Origin: Nocardia sp. CDC159 | Lineage (GTDB): Bacteria; Actinomycetota; Actinomycetes; Mycobacteriales; Mycobacteriaceae | Assembly (NCBI RefSeq): GCF_023740735.1 | Contig: NZ_JAMRXH010000017.1 | Location: 102,009 to 166,008, forward strand | DNA: 64,000 nt | Reading direction: 5' to 3' | Shown here: one piece after another, positions 33,896 through 43,054 of the stretch | How positions within the stretch are numbered: position 1 is the stretch's first letter | How the letters are laid out: every line of letters begins with the position of its first letter | Notes under the pieces: model-generated | Databases searched by the model: none | Seen by the model: only the letters and a program-made list of their open reading frames with translations | Told to the model about the DNA's origin: nothing | Made by a program: the position numbers and the translations under genes

Positions 33896-34960
33896 CTATC
33901 GGGCGGTGACGAGTTCGACCAGCCGTTCGATCGGGATACCGGGCACGCGGTGGCCCGCGCGGCCGGTCATGGTCCGGCCCGCGACCAGTGCGTTGAGCAC
34001 CGCCTCCTCGACGGCCTGGACGACGGCGGTGTGGAAGGGATCGATGCGGTTCCACGAGATGGCGTGCAGCTGCTCGTAAGTCGGTTCGCCGGTGGGCATT
34101 CCCGTCCCGAACGAGCCCTTGTTGGCGGTGGAGAAGGCCAGGAAGATATCGCCGGAGAAGATCGACCCGGTCGTCCCGGTCCGGGCCAGCCCCAAGGGGA
34201 CTCGGCGGGCCAGGGCGGTGCACTGCCCCGGTAGCAGCGGGGCATCGGTCGCCACGACGGCGATGACCGAACCGGCGCCCGGCGGCAGGTTCGTGCGCTG
34301 CTCGTCGGCGGGCAACCGGGTACCCACCGGAACCCCGCACACGGTCAGCTCGTGCCGGGCGCCGAAGTTGGCCTGTACGAAAACTCCTACGGTATAGACG
34401 GTTTCGCCGTAGGGAACCAGCCGTGACGCGGTGCCGCTGCCGCCCTTGAAGCCGTAGCAGATCATTCCGGTGCCCCCGCCGACCGAACCCTCGGCGACCG
34501 CCCCGGGCGCCGCCGCCTCGATCGCCGCGACCGCGTGCTCGGGCCGCACCCACGGTCCGTTGATGTCGTTGAGATAGCCGTCGTAGGTCTCGGCGACCAC
34601 CGGCAGCATCCATTCCGCGGCCACCGCCGGATGGGCGCGCACCGTCCAGTCGATCACCCCGCGATGCACCGGCCCGACCGCGTGGGTATTGGTGATCAGC
34701 ACCGGCAGCCGCAGCAACCCGGTTTCGGAAAGCCACGCGGTGCCGGTCATTTCGCCATTGCCGTTGAGCGCGTGCCACCCTGCCGCACACGGCAGCTGCA
34801 CCTCCGCCCGCGGCCGCGGCAGCACGGCGGTCACCCCGGTGCGCACCGAATCGCCCTCGATCAGCGTGGTGTATCCGACCGCCACGCCGGGGACATCGGT
34901 GATCGCATTGTCCGGCCCGGTGCCACCGATCAGCGGCAGACCGAGTTCCCGTGCGCGCAT
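33896..34960 (-). CDS. P1-family peptidase (DmpA/BapA-like aminopeptidase)
   Basis: 354 residues, N-terminal-nucleophile fold. Family marks: NAITDVPGVAVGYTTLIEGD, the NTHAVGPVHRGV helix region, EGSVGGGTGMICYGFKGGSG, and GAGSVIAVVATDAPLLPGQ, in which the Gly-Ser bond is the self-cleavage site giving the Ser nucleophile in DmpA. It removes N-terminal D- or L-amino acids or beta-peptides. No signal peptide. GGAAGGAG precedes the ATG. Monocistronic. Confidence 0.92.
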   Translation of the reverse strand: MRARELGLPLIGGTGPDNAITDVPGVAVGYTTLIEGDSVRTGVTAVLPRPRAEVQLPCAAGWHALNGNGEMTGTAWLSETGLLRLPVLITNTHAVGPVHRGVIDWTVRAHPAVAAEWMLPVVAETYDGYLNDINGPWVRPEHAVAAIEAAAPGAVAEGSVGGGTGMICYGFKGGSGTASRLVPYGETVYTVGVFVQANFGARHELTVCGVPVGTRLPADEQRTNLPPGAGSVIAVVATDAPLLPGQCTALARRVPLGLARTGTTGSIFSGDIFLAFSTANKGSFGTGMPTGEPTYEQLHAISWNRIDPFHTAVVQAVEEAVLNALVAGRTMTGRAGHRVPGIPIERLVELVTAR

Positions 34961-35024
34961 ACCGCTCCTTCCAGATCCTTCGGATACAAGCTACGGCCGA
35001 TCTCGCGTCTCGAGCGCCCTCGGT

Positions 35025-35918
35025 TCACCGGGTCAGGACGGTTGCCTGATCCATGTGCGAGAGCTTTTCGGGATTGCGGACCGCGTAGATGCCGGTGACG
35101 AGCCCCTCGTCGATGCGCAGGGCCATGACCGTGTCGAGTTCGCCGTCGAGCCGCAGGACCAGGGCGGGGTGGCCGTTGACCTCGGTGGGCTCCAGCAGGG
35201 CGGCGACGGCCACGCTGTTGCTGCTGAGCAGCAGCCGCGCCACCTTGTCCGCGCCCGTGATCGGATTCAGCACCGCCTGCTTGATGCCGCCGCCGTCGCC
35301 GATCAGGACGACATCCGGCGCGAGCCGGTCGAGCAACTCGCGCATATCGCCGGTGGCGATCGCCCGCTGGAACGCCAGGAGCGCGTCGCGGGTCTCGGCG
35401 GCGGAGACCGTTCCGCGCGGTCGGCGCGCGGCGATGTGTGCCCGGGCGCGATGGGCGATCTGGCGAACCGCGGCCGGGCTCTTGTCGACCGCCGCGGCGA
35501 TCTCGTCGTAGGCCAGGTCGAAGACCTCGCGCAGCACGAACACCGCCCGCTCGGTCGGAGCCAGCGTCTCCAGGACCAGCAGCATCGCCATCGATACGTG
35601 CTCGGCGAGTTCGATGTCCTCGGCGACATCGGGCGCGGTGAGCAACGGTTCGGGCAGCCACTGCCCGACATAGGACTCCTTGCGGCGGCCGAGCGCGCGC
35701 AGCCGGTCCAGCGCCTGGCGGGTGGTGATCCGCACCAAATAGGCCCGCTGATCCTGAACCGTGCCGAGGTCGACCCCCGCCCACCGCAACCAGGTCTCCT
35801 GCAGCACATCCTCGGCGTCGGCGGCCGAGCCGAGCATTTCGTAGGCGACGGTGAACAGCAGGTTGCGATGGGCGACGAAGGCCTCGGTGGCGGGGTCCGG
35901 GCGGCGGTCCTCGGGCAT
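35025..35918 (-). CDS. ECF41-type sigma factor (SigJ-like)
   Basis: 297 residues. Sigma-2 (VAYEMLGSAADAEDVLQETW) and sigma-4 (LREVFDLAYDEIAAAVDKSP) are followed by a SnoaL/NTF2-like C-terminal domain. The linker YVGQWLPEPLL and the late NPEKL are ECF41 signatures; this C-terminal domain takes the place of an anti-sigma factor. ECF41 genes usually neighbour a carboxymuconolactone-decarboxylase or oxidoreductase gene, which is not seen here; the divergent neighbour is a STAND ATPase. Confidence 0.92.
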   Translation of the reverse strand: MPEDRRPDPATEAFVAHRNLLFTVAYEMLGSAADAEDVLQETWLRWAGVDLGTVQDQRAYLVRITTRQALDRLRALGRRKESYVGQWLPEPLLTAPDVAEDIELAEHVSMAMLLVLETLAPTERAVFVLREVFDLAYDEIAAAVDKSPAAVRQIAHRARAHIAARRPRGTVSAAETRDALLAFQRAIATGDMRELLDRLAPDVVLIGDGGGIKQAVLNPITGADKVARLLLSSNSVAVAALLEPTEVNGHPALVLRLDGELDTVMALRIDEGLVTGIYAVRNPEKLSHMDQATVLTR

Positions 35919-36114
35919 GACCGTGTTCCTGTCTCTTCGATCTCGACGGCGTCGTCCACGAGACGCCGCCTCCTCGCATTCTGTGACATCCGGGCGCTGT
36001 GACGGCCGTGACCCGGTTCGACCGTGCCGCCCGCACCCAAGAAGAAGCCCCGGCAGCCGGTACGGTGGGATTCGATATGGCCACCATCGAACAGCGACGT
36101 TGGGGGCGAGGGGC

Positions 36115-39100
36115 GTGGGGTTGATAGGGCGGGGGAGGGCGGCCGGGTGGCTGCGGGAGGTGTTGGGGCGCACTGTTTCCAGTCACGGTGGGGTGGTGTT
36201 GGTGTGTGGGGAGGCGGGGATCGGGAAGACCGCGCTGGTCGGTGAGGTGGTGGGGGAGGTGGGGGAGCGAGCGTTGGTGTTGGCGGCTACCGCGTGGAAC
36301 GGGGAGGGAGCGCCGGGGTTCTGGCCGTGGGTGCAGGTGTTGCGCGGGTTGCGGCGGGCCGCGGGGCCGGGGCGGTGGGCCTCGCTGGATCGGGTGGCGG
36401 GGAGTGCGTTGTCGATGTTGATCGGGGAGACGCCGGTGGGGGCGGATGGGTCGACGCTGTTTCGGGTGGGAGATGCGATCACAGAGGCACTCGTCGCCGC
36501 CTGTGCCGTGCGGCCGGTGATCGTGGTGATCGATGATCTGCATCGGGCCGATGTGGCCTCGGTGCATTTGCTGAGTTTCGTGGCGCGCCATACCTGGTTC
36601 GAGCGGCTCGCCGTCGTGGCCGCGGTGCGCGACGACGAGATCGCCGAACCCGGACACCCGTTGCGGGAGGCGTTCGAGGAGTTGCGATCCGCGGCGCGCA
36701 GCCTGGAGCTGTCCGCGCTGTCGGCGGCGGAGATCGGCGAATTGGCCGCGGCGGCAACGGGTCGGCCGATCTCTGCGGACGAGGCGGCCACCCTGCACGC
36801 GCTGACCGGCGGTAATCCCTTCGCCGCCGAACAGGCCGCCCGGCTGTGGCATGCGGACGACGCGCTCGGCACCCTGAATCCCGGTGTCCGCCAGATTCTC
36901 TCGGCGCGCCTGGCGCTGCTGCCCGAGCCCGTCGTGGATCTGCTCACCACGGCCGCGCTGCTGGGTAACGAATTCCACGGTACGGTCCTCGATTCCGTCG
37001 CCGCCGCCATCGGACAGCACCGCGACAGCACCTCCGCGGCGCTGACCATGGCGATCCGTGCCCGGCTGGTGACAGCCGAATTCGCCGACCGCTATCGCTT
37101 CGTCCACGACCTCATCCGCGAGGCACTGGCCGACCGCCTCGGACCCGACGAGGCGCGAAAACGCCGCGCCGCCATCGTGTCCGCGCTCGTCTGCTCCGGC
37201 GCGGCCGCGGCCGAGATCGCCGAGCACGCCTACCTGGCCGCCGACGCCCTCGCCGCGGACGAACGGCTCCGCCTGCTGCTCGACGCCGCGCGCGATGCGT
37301 GCGGTCGGCTGGCGGCGGGCGAGGCGGCCCGGCACTACCGCCGGGCGGCGCAGCTCCTCGACACCGACGACGACCGATCCGGCGAGGTGCTGCTCGCCCT
37401 GGCCGACGCCCTGACCGATGCCGGTGATCTCACCGAGGCTCGAGGGGTCTTCGAAACGGTGCTCGACCACGCCACCCGGTTCGACCGCCCGGAACTGTTC
37501 GCCCGCGCGGCGCTGGGCCTGCACGAACTCGGCATGCCCGATCCGGAATTCGATGCCGACCGCGAGATCGCCCTGCTGGACACCGCGCACCAGCGCCTGA
37601 CCGCGACCCGCCCGGAGACCGACCCGCTGGCGGTGCGGTTGCTGGCCGCGTCGCTGCGGGCCCGCATGCACACCGGGCGCACGCGGGCCGAGCGGAATAT
37701 CGACGGCGACACCGTGTTGCGGCTGGCCCGGCGCTCCGGGGACGACGCCGCGCTGGTGGCGGGCCTGCTGGCGCGCCACGACGCGATCTGGCGGCCCGGC
37801 ACCGCCACGGATCGCCTGACCGTCGCCAACGAATTGGTGGCCCTGGGAAACCGGCTGCGCCGTGACGAGATTCGACTGCAGGGCATGCTGCTGCGCTCGG
37901 CCGCGTTGCTGGAGCTGAGCGATCCCCGGGTGCACGCCGAACTGGCCGCCCTCACCCTGGACGCCGACCGGTCCCGGCTGCCCCGCTTCCGCTTCGTGGC
38001 GCTGTCGCGCTCCGGGGCGCTGCACCTGCTCACCGGTCGCTTCGCCGAGGCCAGGGCGGATATCGATGGGGCGTACGCGCTCGGGGAACGGCTCGGCGAG
38101 GTCGACCGGGTGCCGCTGTGGCTCGAACAGCGCTGGGCGCTGGCGATACTGGCCGACGATCCGGACGGCGCGGCGGCCTTCGTCGACCGCTATTACACGA
38201 TGGCGGGGGAGTACACCGCGGTGACCGATCTCGTCACCGCCGCGCTCCGCGCCGATATCGAACGCGTCCGGCTGCGCCTCGAGGACGTCCGGCGGCTGGA
38301 TCGGACATACCCCTTGCACTTCCAGGCCGCGATCCTGGTGGCACTGACCCATGCGGCGCTCGTCCTCGACGACCCCGAGCTACGAGACGCGTTGCGGCAC
38401 AGGCTTGCTCCCCTGCGCCCCTATTGGGCGGTCGTCGCCGGAGGCGGCGCGGCCTACGGACCGTACGCGTACTGGCTCGGCCGCCTCGCCGCCGCCGCGG
38501 GCGACCACCGCTCGGCCACGACCGAACTGCGAGCCGCCGCCGCCTCGGCTCGCCGACTCCGCGCGCTCCCCTGGGTGGCAGCGGCCGAACGCGAACTCCG
38601 CCTACTCGCCCACGGCGATCTCGAGCCGCCCGACCCCGACTCCAATTCCCCAGCAAACATCCAGGCGGAGAACATTTTTCGCCGCGAGGGTGCGGTGTGG
38701 ACCCTCCGTTTCGCCGACCGCACCGCGCACCTGCCCGACGCCAAGGGGCTGCGCGACCTGCACCTGCTCCTGGCGAATCCCGGATACGACATCCCCAGCA
38801 TCGAATTGATCGGCGTCCCAGGCGATCCCACCGCACGGGCCGCCGAATCGCTCGGGGCCGAACCCATGCTCGACGAACAGGCCAAGGCCGCCTACCGTCA
38901 CCGACTGGCCACTCTGGACGCCGAAATCGACCGGGCCACCGCACTCGGCGCCGACGAGCGCGCCGTCCGGCTGGACCGCGAACGGGCGGCCCTGCTGGCG
39001 GAATTGCGCCGCGCCGCGGGTCTGGCCGGGCGCACCCGCACCCTCGGCGACGAGGCCGAGCGGGCCCGCAAGACCGTATCGGCGCGGGTTCGAGACACCC

Positions 39101-39213
39101 TGCGCCGCCTCGACCGCGAACATCCCGAACTGGCCGAACATCTGCGGGCCAGCGTCGCACTGGGCGTGGTCTGCGGTTATCACCCCCATCGCGAGGTGCG
39201 CTGGGCGCTGTGA
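36115..39213 (+). CDS. STAND/MalT-like AAA ATPase with non-HTH C-terminal domain
   Basis: 1032 residues from GTG 36115 (GAGGGG just upstream). Walker A is GEAGIGKTALVGEV near 33 and Walker B VIVVIDDLHRAD near 140. A winged-helix/NB-ARC-like segment and a long TPR-like helical region follow (about 400-840). The C-terminus, which in MalT/LuxR relatives is a DNA-binding HTH, is instead a distinct module: GAVWTLRFADRTAHLPDAKG, then LDEQAKAAYRHRLATLDAEI and ERARKTVSARVRDTLRRLDR. This module occurs in other actinobacterial signalling ATPases, but its role is unknown to me. Probably a signal-integration switch. Confidence 0.82.
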   Translation: MGLIGRGRAAGWLREVLGRTVSSHGGVVLVCGEAGIGKTALVGEVVGEVGERALVLAATAWNGEGAPGFWPWVQVLRGLRRAAGPGRWASLDRVAGSALSMLIGETPVGADGSTLFRVGDAITEALVAACAVRPVIVVIDDLHRADVASVHLLSFVARHTWFERLAVVAAVRDDEIAEPGHPLREAFEELRSAARSLELSALSAAEIGELAAAATGRPISADEAATLHALTGGNPFAAEQAARLWHADDALGTLNPGVRQILSARLALLPEPVVDLLTTAALLGNEFHGTVLDSVAAAIGQHRDSTSAALTMAIRARLVTAEFADRYRFVHDLIREALADRLGPDEARKRRAAIVSALVCSGAAAAEIAEHAYLAADALAADERLRLLLDAARDACGRLAAGEAARHYRRAAQLLDTDDDRSGEVLLALADALTDAGDLTEARGVFETVLDHATRFDRPELFARAALGLHELGMPDPEFDADREIALLDTAHQRLTATRPETDPLAVRLLAASLRARMHTGRTRAERNIDGDTVLRLARRSGDDAALVAGLLARHDAIWRPGTATDRLTVANELVALGNRLRRDEIRLQGMLLRSAALLELSDPRVHAELAALTLDADRSRLPRFRFVALSRSGALHLLTGRFAEARADIDGAYALGERLGEVDRVPLWLEQRWALAILADDPDGAAAFVDRYYTMAGEYTAVTDLVTAALRADIERVRLRLEDVRRLDRTYPLHFQAAILVALTHAALVLDDPELRDALRHRLAPLRPYWAVVAGGGAAYGPYAYWLGRLAAAAGDHRSATTELRAAAASARRLRALPWVAAAERELRLLAHGDLEPPDPDSNSPANIQAENIFRREGAVWTLRFADRTAHLPDAKGLRDLHLLLANPGYDIPSIELIGVPGDPTARAAESLGAEPMLDEQAKAAYRHRLATLDAEIDRATALGADERAVRLDRERAALLAELRRAAGLAGRTRTLGDEAERARKTVSARVRDTLRRLDREHPELAEHLRASVALGVVCGYHPHREVRWAL

Positions 39214-39221
39214 GGCCCGGC

Positions 39222-39251
39222 ATCTCGCGCCGCGAGAACCGATCTCGCGCC
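39222..39251. promoter_or_regulatory. TCTCGCG palindrome and repeat before MBL gene
   Basis: TCTCGCG-C-CGCGAGA is a perfect inverted repeat at 39223-39237, and its left arm recurs as ATCTCGCGCC at 39242-39251. It stands between the ATPase stop (39213) and the MBL ribosome site AGGAG, so it could be an operator or processing hairpin. Confidence 0.35.
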
Positions 39252-39273
39252 TTCGGTGTGAAAGGAGCACACC

Positions 39274-39921
39274 ATGCAGCAGATCGCCCCCGAACTCTGG
39301 GAAACCGAAACCGAGAACCCGGCCCCCGGCCTGACCACCCACGCCTACCTGTGGACCGGCCCGCAGGGAAATGTGCTGTTCTACAACACCACCCTGGCCG
39401 CGGATCTGGATCGCATGGCCGAACTGGGCGGCGTCGCCCATCAATACCTGAGCCACCGCGACGAGATCACCTCCACCCTGGCCACCATTCGCGAGCGCTT
39501 CGGCGCGAAACTGCACATCCACAAGGCCGATGCCGACCAGGTCACCCAGACCACCGTCGACGATGCCTTCGACACCCGGCACACCCCCTTCCCGGGCCTC
39601 GAGGTGATCCCGGTTCCGGGCCACACCCCCGGCAGCGCGGTGTTCCTCGCCACGATCTCCGGCCGCCGCTACCTGTTCACCGGCGACACCATCATCCACG
39701 GCGGGAACGGCCAGTGGTGGGCGGGTTACCTGCCGGAATTCAGCGACCGCGACACCCTGCTCGCCTCCCTGAACGTGCTGGCGACCCTGACCCCGGACGT
39801 CATCGTCTCCAGCGCCTTCATCGGCGACTCCGGCGTCACCGAACTCGGTGACCGGCCCTGGGCGGAGTGTGTCGCTCAGGCCCGCGAGGCCCTCGAGAAG
39901 GGCGTGCAGCCCGAGTGGTGA
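39274..39921 (+). CDS. Metallo-beta-lactamase-fold protein with degraded metal motif
   Basis: 215 residues. The fold is indicated by GLEVIPVPGHTPGSAVFLAT and RRYLFTGDTIIHGGNG, which carry the third His and the bridging Asp. The main H-x-H-x-D-H motif is not intact: the matching segment reads HQYLSHRDEITSTL, with one His only. It may bind one metal or be inactive. AGGAG lies 6 nt before the ATG. It is 60 nt downstream of the ATPase gene and convergent with the monooxygenase. Confidence 0.8.
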   Translation: MQQIAPELWETETENPAPGLTTHAYLWTGPQGNVLFYNTTLAADLDRMAELGGVAHQYLSHRDEITSTLATIRERFGAKLHIHKADADQVTQTTVDDAFDTRHTPFPGLEVIPVPGHTPGSAVFLATISGRRYLFTGDTIIHGGNGQWWAGYLPEFSDRDTLLASLNVLATLTPDVIVSSAFIGDSGVTELGDRPWAECVAQAREALEKGVQPEW

Positions 39922-39955
39922 TCCGGTGCGGCCCAGCAGAAATCGGGCGTGTCGA

Positions 39956-41419
39956 TCATCTGATGTGGTAATCGGCGGGATCCGGTGCGGTGAGCAGCCG
40001 GGTCAGGGTGCTGCGGTCGAAGGGCCACAGGTCGATCGTGCCGTTCTCGCTGAAATACCAGGAATGGCAGCCGGTGTTCCACACGGTCGGCCCGAGCGCA
40101 TCGGCGACGGCGGTATTGAAGTCGTCCGTCGCCTGCTGGGTGACCTCGACCTCGTCGAATTCGTGGTTCCGGAACCGCTCGAGCCAGCCCACGATGTATC
40201 GCGCGGTGAGTTCGGCCGTGTACTGCTGAGAGATCGACCCCGTGGTGGGATTCGGTCCCAGGACCGTGAAGAGGTTGGGGAAGCCGGGGATCGCCGTCAT
40301 CCGGTATGCGCGCGGACCTTTCGCCCATACGTCGTCGAGGGTCGTGCCGTCGCGTCCCGTGATCGACATCGGGCGCATGTAGTTGTGGGCGTGGAAGCCG
40401 GTGGCCAGTACGACCAGGTCGACGTCGTGGTGCTCGCCGGTGACGGTTCGCACACCGCGCGCGGTGAACGCATCGATGGGGTCGGTCACCAGTCGAGCGT
40501 TGGATGCGCTGATCGCCCGATAGTAGTTGCCGGACACCACCTGTCGTTTACACAGGGGCTGGTAGTCGGGAGTGAGCGCGGCGCGCAGCTTCGGATCACG
40601 AACCTGGATACGCAGGCTCGTGCGCGCATACCACTGCACCAGGCTGCGCCGCCAGGACGGCGTCGTCGTGATATCGGCGAGAATGTCCGACGCCCGCAGC
40701 AGACGCCGGTAGAGGAGGTCGTGCCAGGCGGGCCGGCGCCGGAGCACCGCGGTAAGGGCCGACCACTGGCGCGCGCCGATGGGCGCCCACAGGATCCATT
40801 GCGGTGAACGGGCGAAGTGGACGACGGTTTCCGCATCCGGCTGGAGCGCGGAGACCACCTGCACCCCGGTCGAACCCGCACCGATCACCGCGATCCGCCG
40901 ACCGGCGGTGGGCAGGTCGTGATGCCATCGCGCGGTATGGACGATCGGGCCCTCGAAGGTGTCCATGCCGGGAATGTCGGGCACGAACGGATGGTGCAGG
41001 ACGCCGGTCGCGCAGATGACGAAATCGGCCGCCATCTTCTCACCGTCGGCGGTGGTAACCGTCCAGCAGCTGCCGACTTCGTCGTAGTCCAGCGCGGTGA
41101 CCTCGGTGTCGAGCCGTAGCCGCGCGTCGAGTCCGAACCGCTCGACGACGTCGCGGTGATAGCGCCGAATATCCTCGCCGCTGGCGAAGATATGGGTCCA
41201 GTCCGGCTTCGGCGCGAACGAGAACTGATAGATCTGCGCCGGAACATCGCAGGTGAGCCCCGGATAACGGTTCCAGTGCCAGACCCCGCCCACATCGGAA
41301 CCCTTCTCCAGGACGGTGAGATTCGTGAATCCGGCCTGCTTGATCGTGTAGGCCGTGGCGATTCCGGCCACGCCCGCGCCGATGACGATGACACGGACAT
41401 CGCGGTCCCCGGTGCTCAT
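39956..41419 (-). CDS. Flavin-containing Baeyer-Villiger-type monooxygenase
   Basis: 487 residues from ATG 41419. FAD motif VRVIVIGAGVAGIATAYTIK at the start, NADPH motif RRIAVIGAGSTGVQVV near 170, and the Baeyer-Villiger fingerprint FEGPIVHTARWHHD just before it. It uses NADPH and O2 to oxidise ketones or other organics; the substrate is not evident. A longer reading upstream is not supported. Neighbouring genes do not form an obvious catabolic operon. Confidence 0.92.
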   Translation of the reverse strand: MSTGDRDVRVIVIGAGVAGIATAYTIKQAGFTNLTVLEKGSDVGGVWHWNRYPGLTCDVPAQIYQFSFAPKPDWTHIFASGEDIRRYHRDVVERFGLDARLRLDTEVTALDYDEVGSCWTVTTADGEKMAADFVICATGVLHHPFVPDIPGMDTFEGPIVHTARWHHDLPTAGRRIAVIGAGSTGVQVVSALQPDAETVVHFARSPQWILWAPIGARQWSALTAVLRRRPAWHDLLYRRLLRASDILADITTTPSWRRSLVQWYARTSLRIQVRDPKLRAALTPDYQPLCKRQVVSGNYYRAISASNARLVTDPIDAFTARGVRTVTGEHHDVDLVVLATGFHAHNYMRPMSITGRDGTTLDDVWAKGPRAYRMTAIPGFPNLFTVLGPNPTTGSISQQYTAELTARYIVGWLERFRNHEFDEVEVTQQATDDFNTAVADALGPTVWNTGCHSWYFSENGTIDLWPFDRSTLTRLLTAPDPADYHIR

Positions 41420-41578
41420 CGGACGGCCCCCATGTTCACGCACTGCTCCTGTCGATCTGTCGGTGCGCTGCGCATTGCTACCGCTGGTATCAGCGTGTCT
41501 GGTCGCACGGGCGATGTCGAGAGCTCGCATCGGATTCGGCGAGTTGTTCCTCGGCGTCTCCCGTGATGGATGCCGGGA

Positions 41579-41584
41579 TAGGCT
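41579..41584 (+). promoter_or_regulatory. -10 box (TAGGCT) of hydrolase gene, leaderless
   Basis: TAGGCT ends 5 nt before the ATG at 41590. The ggggg between them could weakly serve as a ribosome site, so leaderless status is less certain than for valS. Confidence 0.35.
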
Positions 41585-41589
41585 GGGGG

Positions 41590-42903
41590 ATGGCCAGGAT
41601 GCCGGGCGAGCGCCGATGGTGGCATCGCGGGCTGACCGCGCTCTCGGCGGTCGTGGCGGTGCTGCTCGGCTGGGTGGCGGCGGTGGCCGCATTCTTCGGT
41701 GCGGCGCTCGCGGTGGCGTGGATACCGGTGCTGTTGATCGCGGCGGCCGTTGCGGGCTTTGCGATTTCGTGGGGTCTCGCCCGGTTGCTCACGCGGCTGA
41801 CGCATCCGCGACCGCGGCGAACGGCGACCGTCGTCGCGGCGGTGGGTGTCGCCGTACTGCTGATTCTGGCCTCGCTGACGGTCTTTCAGCCGCTACCCAC
41901 CACGCCGGAGGCGCACCGACCGGCGCAGCCCGCTGCCCCGATGCGGTATTGGACGCTGGAAACGGGCTCGACCCTGGCGGTGATCGAGATCGCCGCGGTG
42001 GGGCCGAGACGCGGGAGCCCGATCGTGATCGTCGGGGGCGGTCCGGGGGAGGCCGATGTGGCGGATCGGGCGATGGTCGAATTCTTCGGTCGGCTGGCGA
42101 CGCTCGGCCATGACGTGTACATCTACGACCAGATCGGGGCCGGGCTGTCCGAGCGGTTGGCGAATCCCGCGGAGTACACGGTCGCCCGGCATGTCGACGA
42201 TCTCGAGGCGCTGCGGCGGCGCATCGGGGTCGAGCGCGTGGTGCTGCTGGGCTCGTCCTGGGGCGGCAGTCTGGTGGCGAGCTATATGGCCCGGCATCCG
42301 GGCCGGGTCGAACGGGCGCTCTTCACCTCGCCGGGGCCGATCGACTTCGCGCAGTGGCGTAGCGTCGGAACGAAATCACCCTCGCTGCGCCTGCCCCCAC
42401 GTGAGCGCCAGCGCGCGGACGACATGCTGCCGGGCGCGCCGCGGTTCCTGCTCTGGTATCTCCTCGGCATGGTAAATCCCTCGGCCGCACGGAATCTCAT
42501 ATCCGACCGGGAGGCGGACGCCTACTTCACCAGCTATCTGCACCTCGTCGGCCCGGGCACCGTCTGCGATCGCACCCGTCTCCCGAACCAGAACGTCACC
42601 GGAAACGGCTTCTACGACAACGTTTTCACCGTGCTCGACGCCGACAGCGGCACGCAGTCCCACGTCCGCGACGCCCTCGCGCGCGATCCGACACCCGCGC
42701 TCATCCTCACCGGCGCCTGTGACTATCTCCCCTGGGAGATGGCGCGCCAATACGCGACCACCTTCCCCGACGCGACCCTCGTCTGCTTCCCCGACGCGGG
42801 CCACGTCATCCGGCTCGACCAGCCGACCCGATACTTCGACACGATCCGCGCCTTCCTGTTCGACCAACCCCTGGCGCCCTGGACGCATCCGCAGCGCTGC
42901 TGA
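41590..42903 (+). CDS. Membrane-anchored alpha/beta hydrolase
   Basis: 437 residues from ATG 41590; an upstream GTG at 41563 would add nine residues but overlaps the promoter box. Three hydrophobic segments occupy about 15-105 (ALSAVVAVLLGWVAAVAAFF, AWIPVLLIAAAVAGFAISWG, VVAAVGVAVLLILASL). The hydrolase domain follows: oxyanion GGGPG, nucleophile elbow GSSWGGS, late DAGHVIRL with the catalytic His. The catalytic domain should face outside. Similar to proline iminopeptidase-like hydrolases; the substrate is unknown. Confidence 0.85.
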   Translation: MARMPGERRWWHRGLTALSAVVAVLLGWVAAVAAFFGAALAVAWIPVLLIAAAVAGFAISWGLARLLTRLTHPRPRRTATVVAAVGVAVLLILASLTVFQPLPTTPEAHRPAQPAAPMRYWTLETGSTLAVIEIAAVGPRRGSPIVIVGGGPGEADVADRAMVEFFGRLATLGHDVYIYDQIGAGLSERLANPAEYTVARHVDDLEALRRRIGVERVVLLGSSWGGSLVASYMARHPGRVERALFTSPGPIDFAQWRSVGTKSPSLRLPPRERQRADDMLPGAPRFLLWYLLGMVNPSAARNLISDREADAYFTSYLHLVGPGTVCDRTRLPNQNVTGNGFYDNVFTVLDADSGTQSHVRDALARDPTPALILTGACDYLPWEMARQYATTFPDATLVCFPDAGHVIRLDQPTRYFDTIRAFLFDQPLAPWTHPQRC

Positions 42904-42947
42904 GCGCGGGACACGAAATTGGGGTGCGCGACCATGCCGCCGACTCG

Positions 42948-42953
42948 TAGAGT
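42948..42953 (+). promoter_or_regulatory. tRNA-Gln -10 box
   Basis: TAGAGT ends 8 nt before the mature tRNA 5' end at 42962, so the precursor would have almost no leader. No convincing -35 is seen. Confidence 0.4.
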
Positions 42954-42961
42954 CGCTGAAT

Positions 42962-43034
42962 TGTCCCGTGGTGCAATGGGTAGCACGGCGGAGTTTGGTT
43001 CCGCAGGTTCCTGGTTCGAGTCCAGGCGGGACAG
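42962..43034 (+). tRNA. tRNA-Gln (anticodon TTG)
   Basis: 73 nt. Acceptor TGTCCCG pairs with CGGGACA, with G as discriminator and CCA not encoded. The D-arm is GTGC/GCAC; the anticodon stem GCGGA/TCCGC encloses the loop GTTTGGT with anticodon TTG (codon CAA); the T-arm is CCTGG-TTCGAGT-CCAGG. All stems pair perfectly. Confidence 0.96.
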
Positions 43035-43054
43035 CGCGGTGCCGGATCCGCGTG

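Noticed and set aside
34930..38352. Minus-strand open frame of 1140 codons
   Set aside because: It is antisense to the STAND ATPase, P1 peptidase end and sigma gene; Gln/Gly/Arg-rich, no family resemblance.
42962..43034. tRNA-Gln as attachment site of an island
   Set aside because: I found no repeat of the tRNA 3' end elsewhere in the window and no integrase gene.
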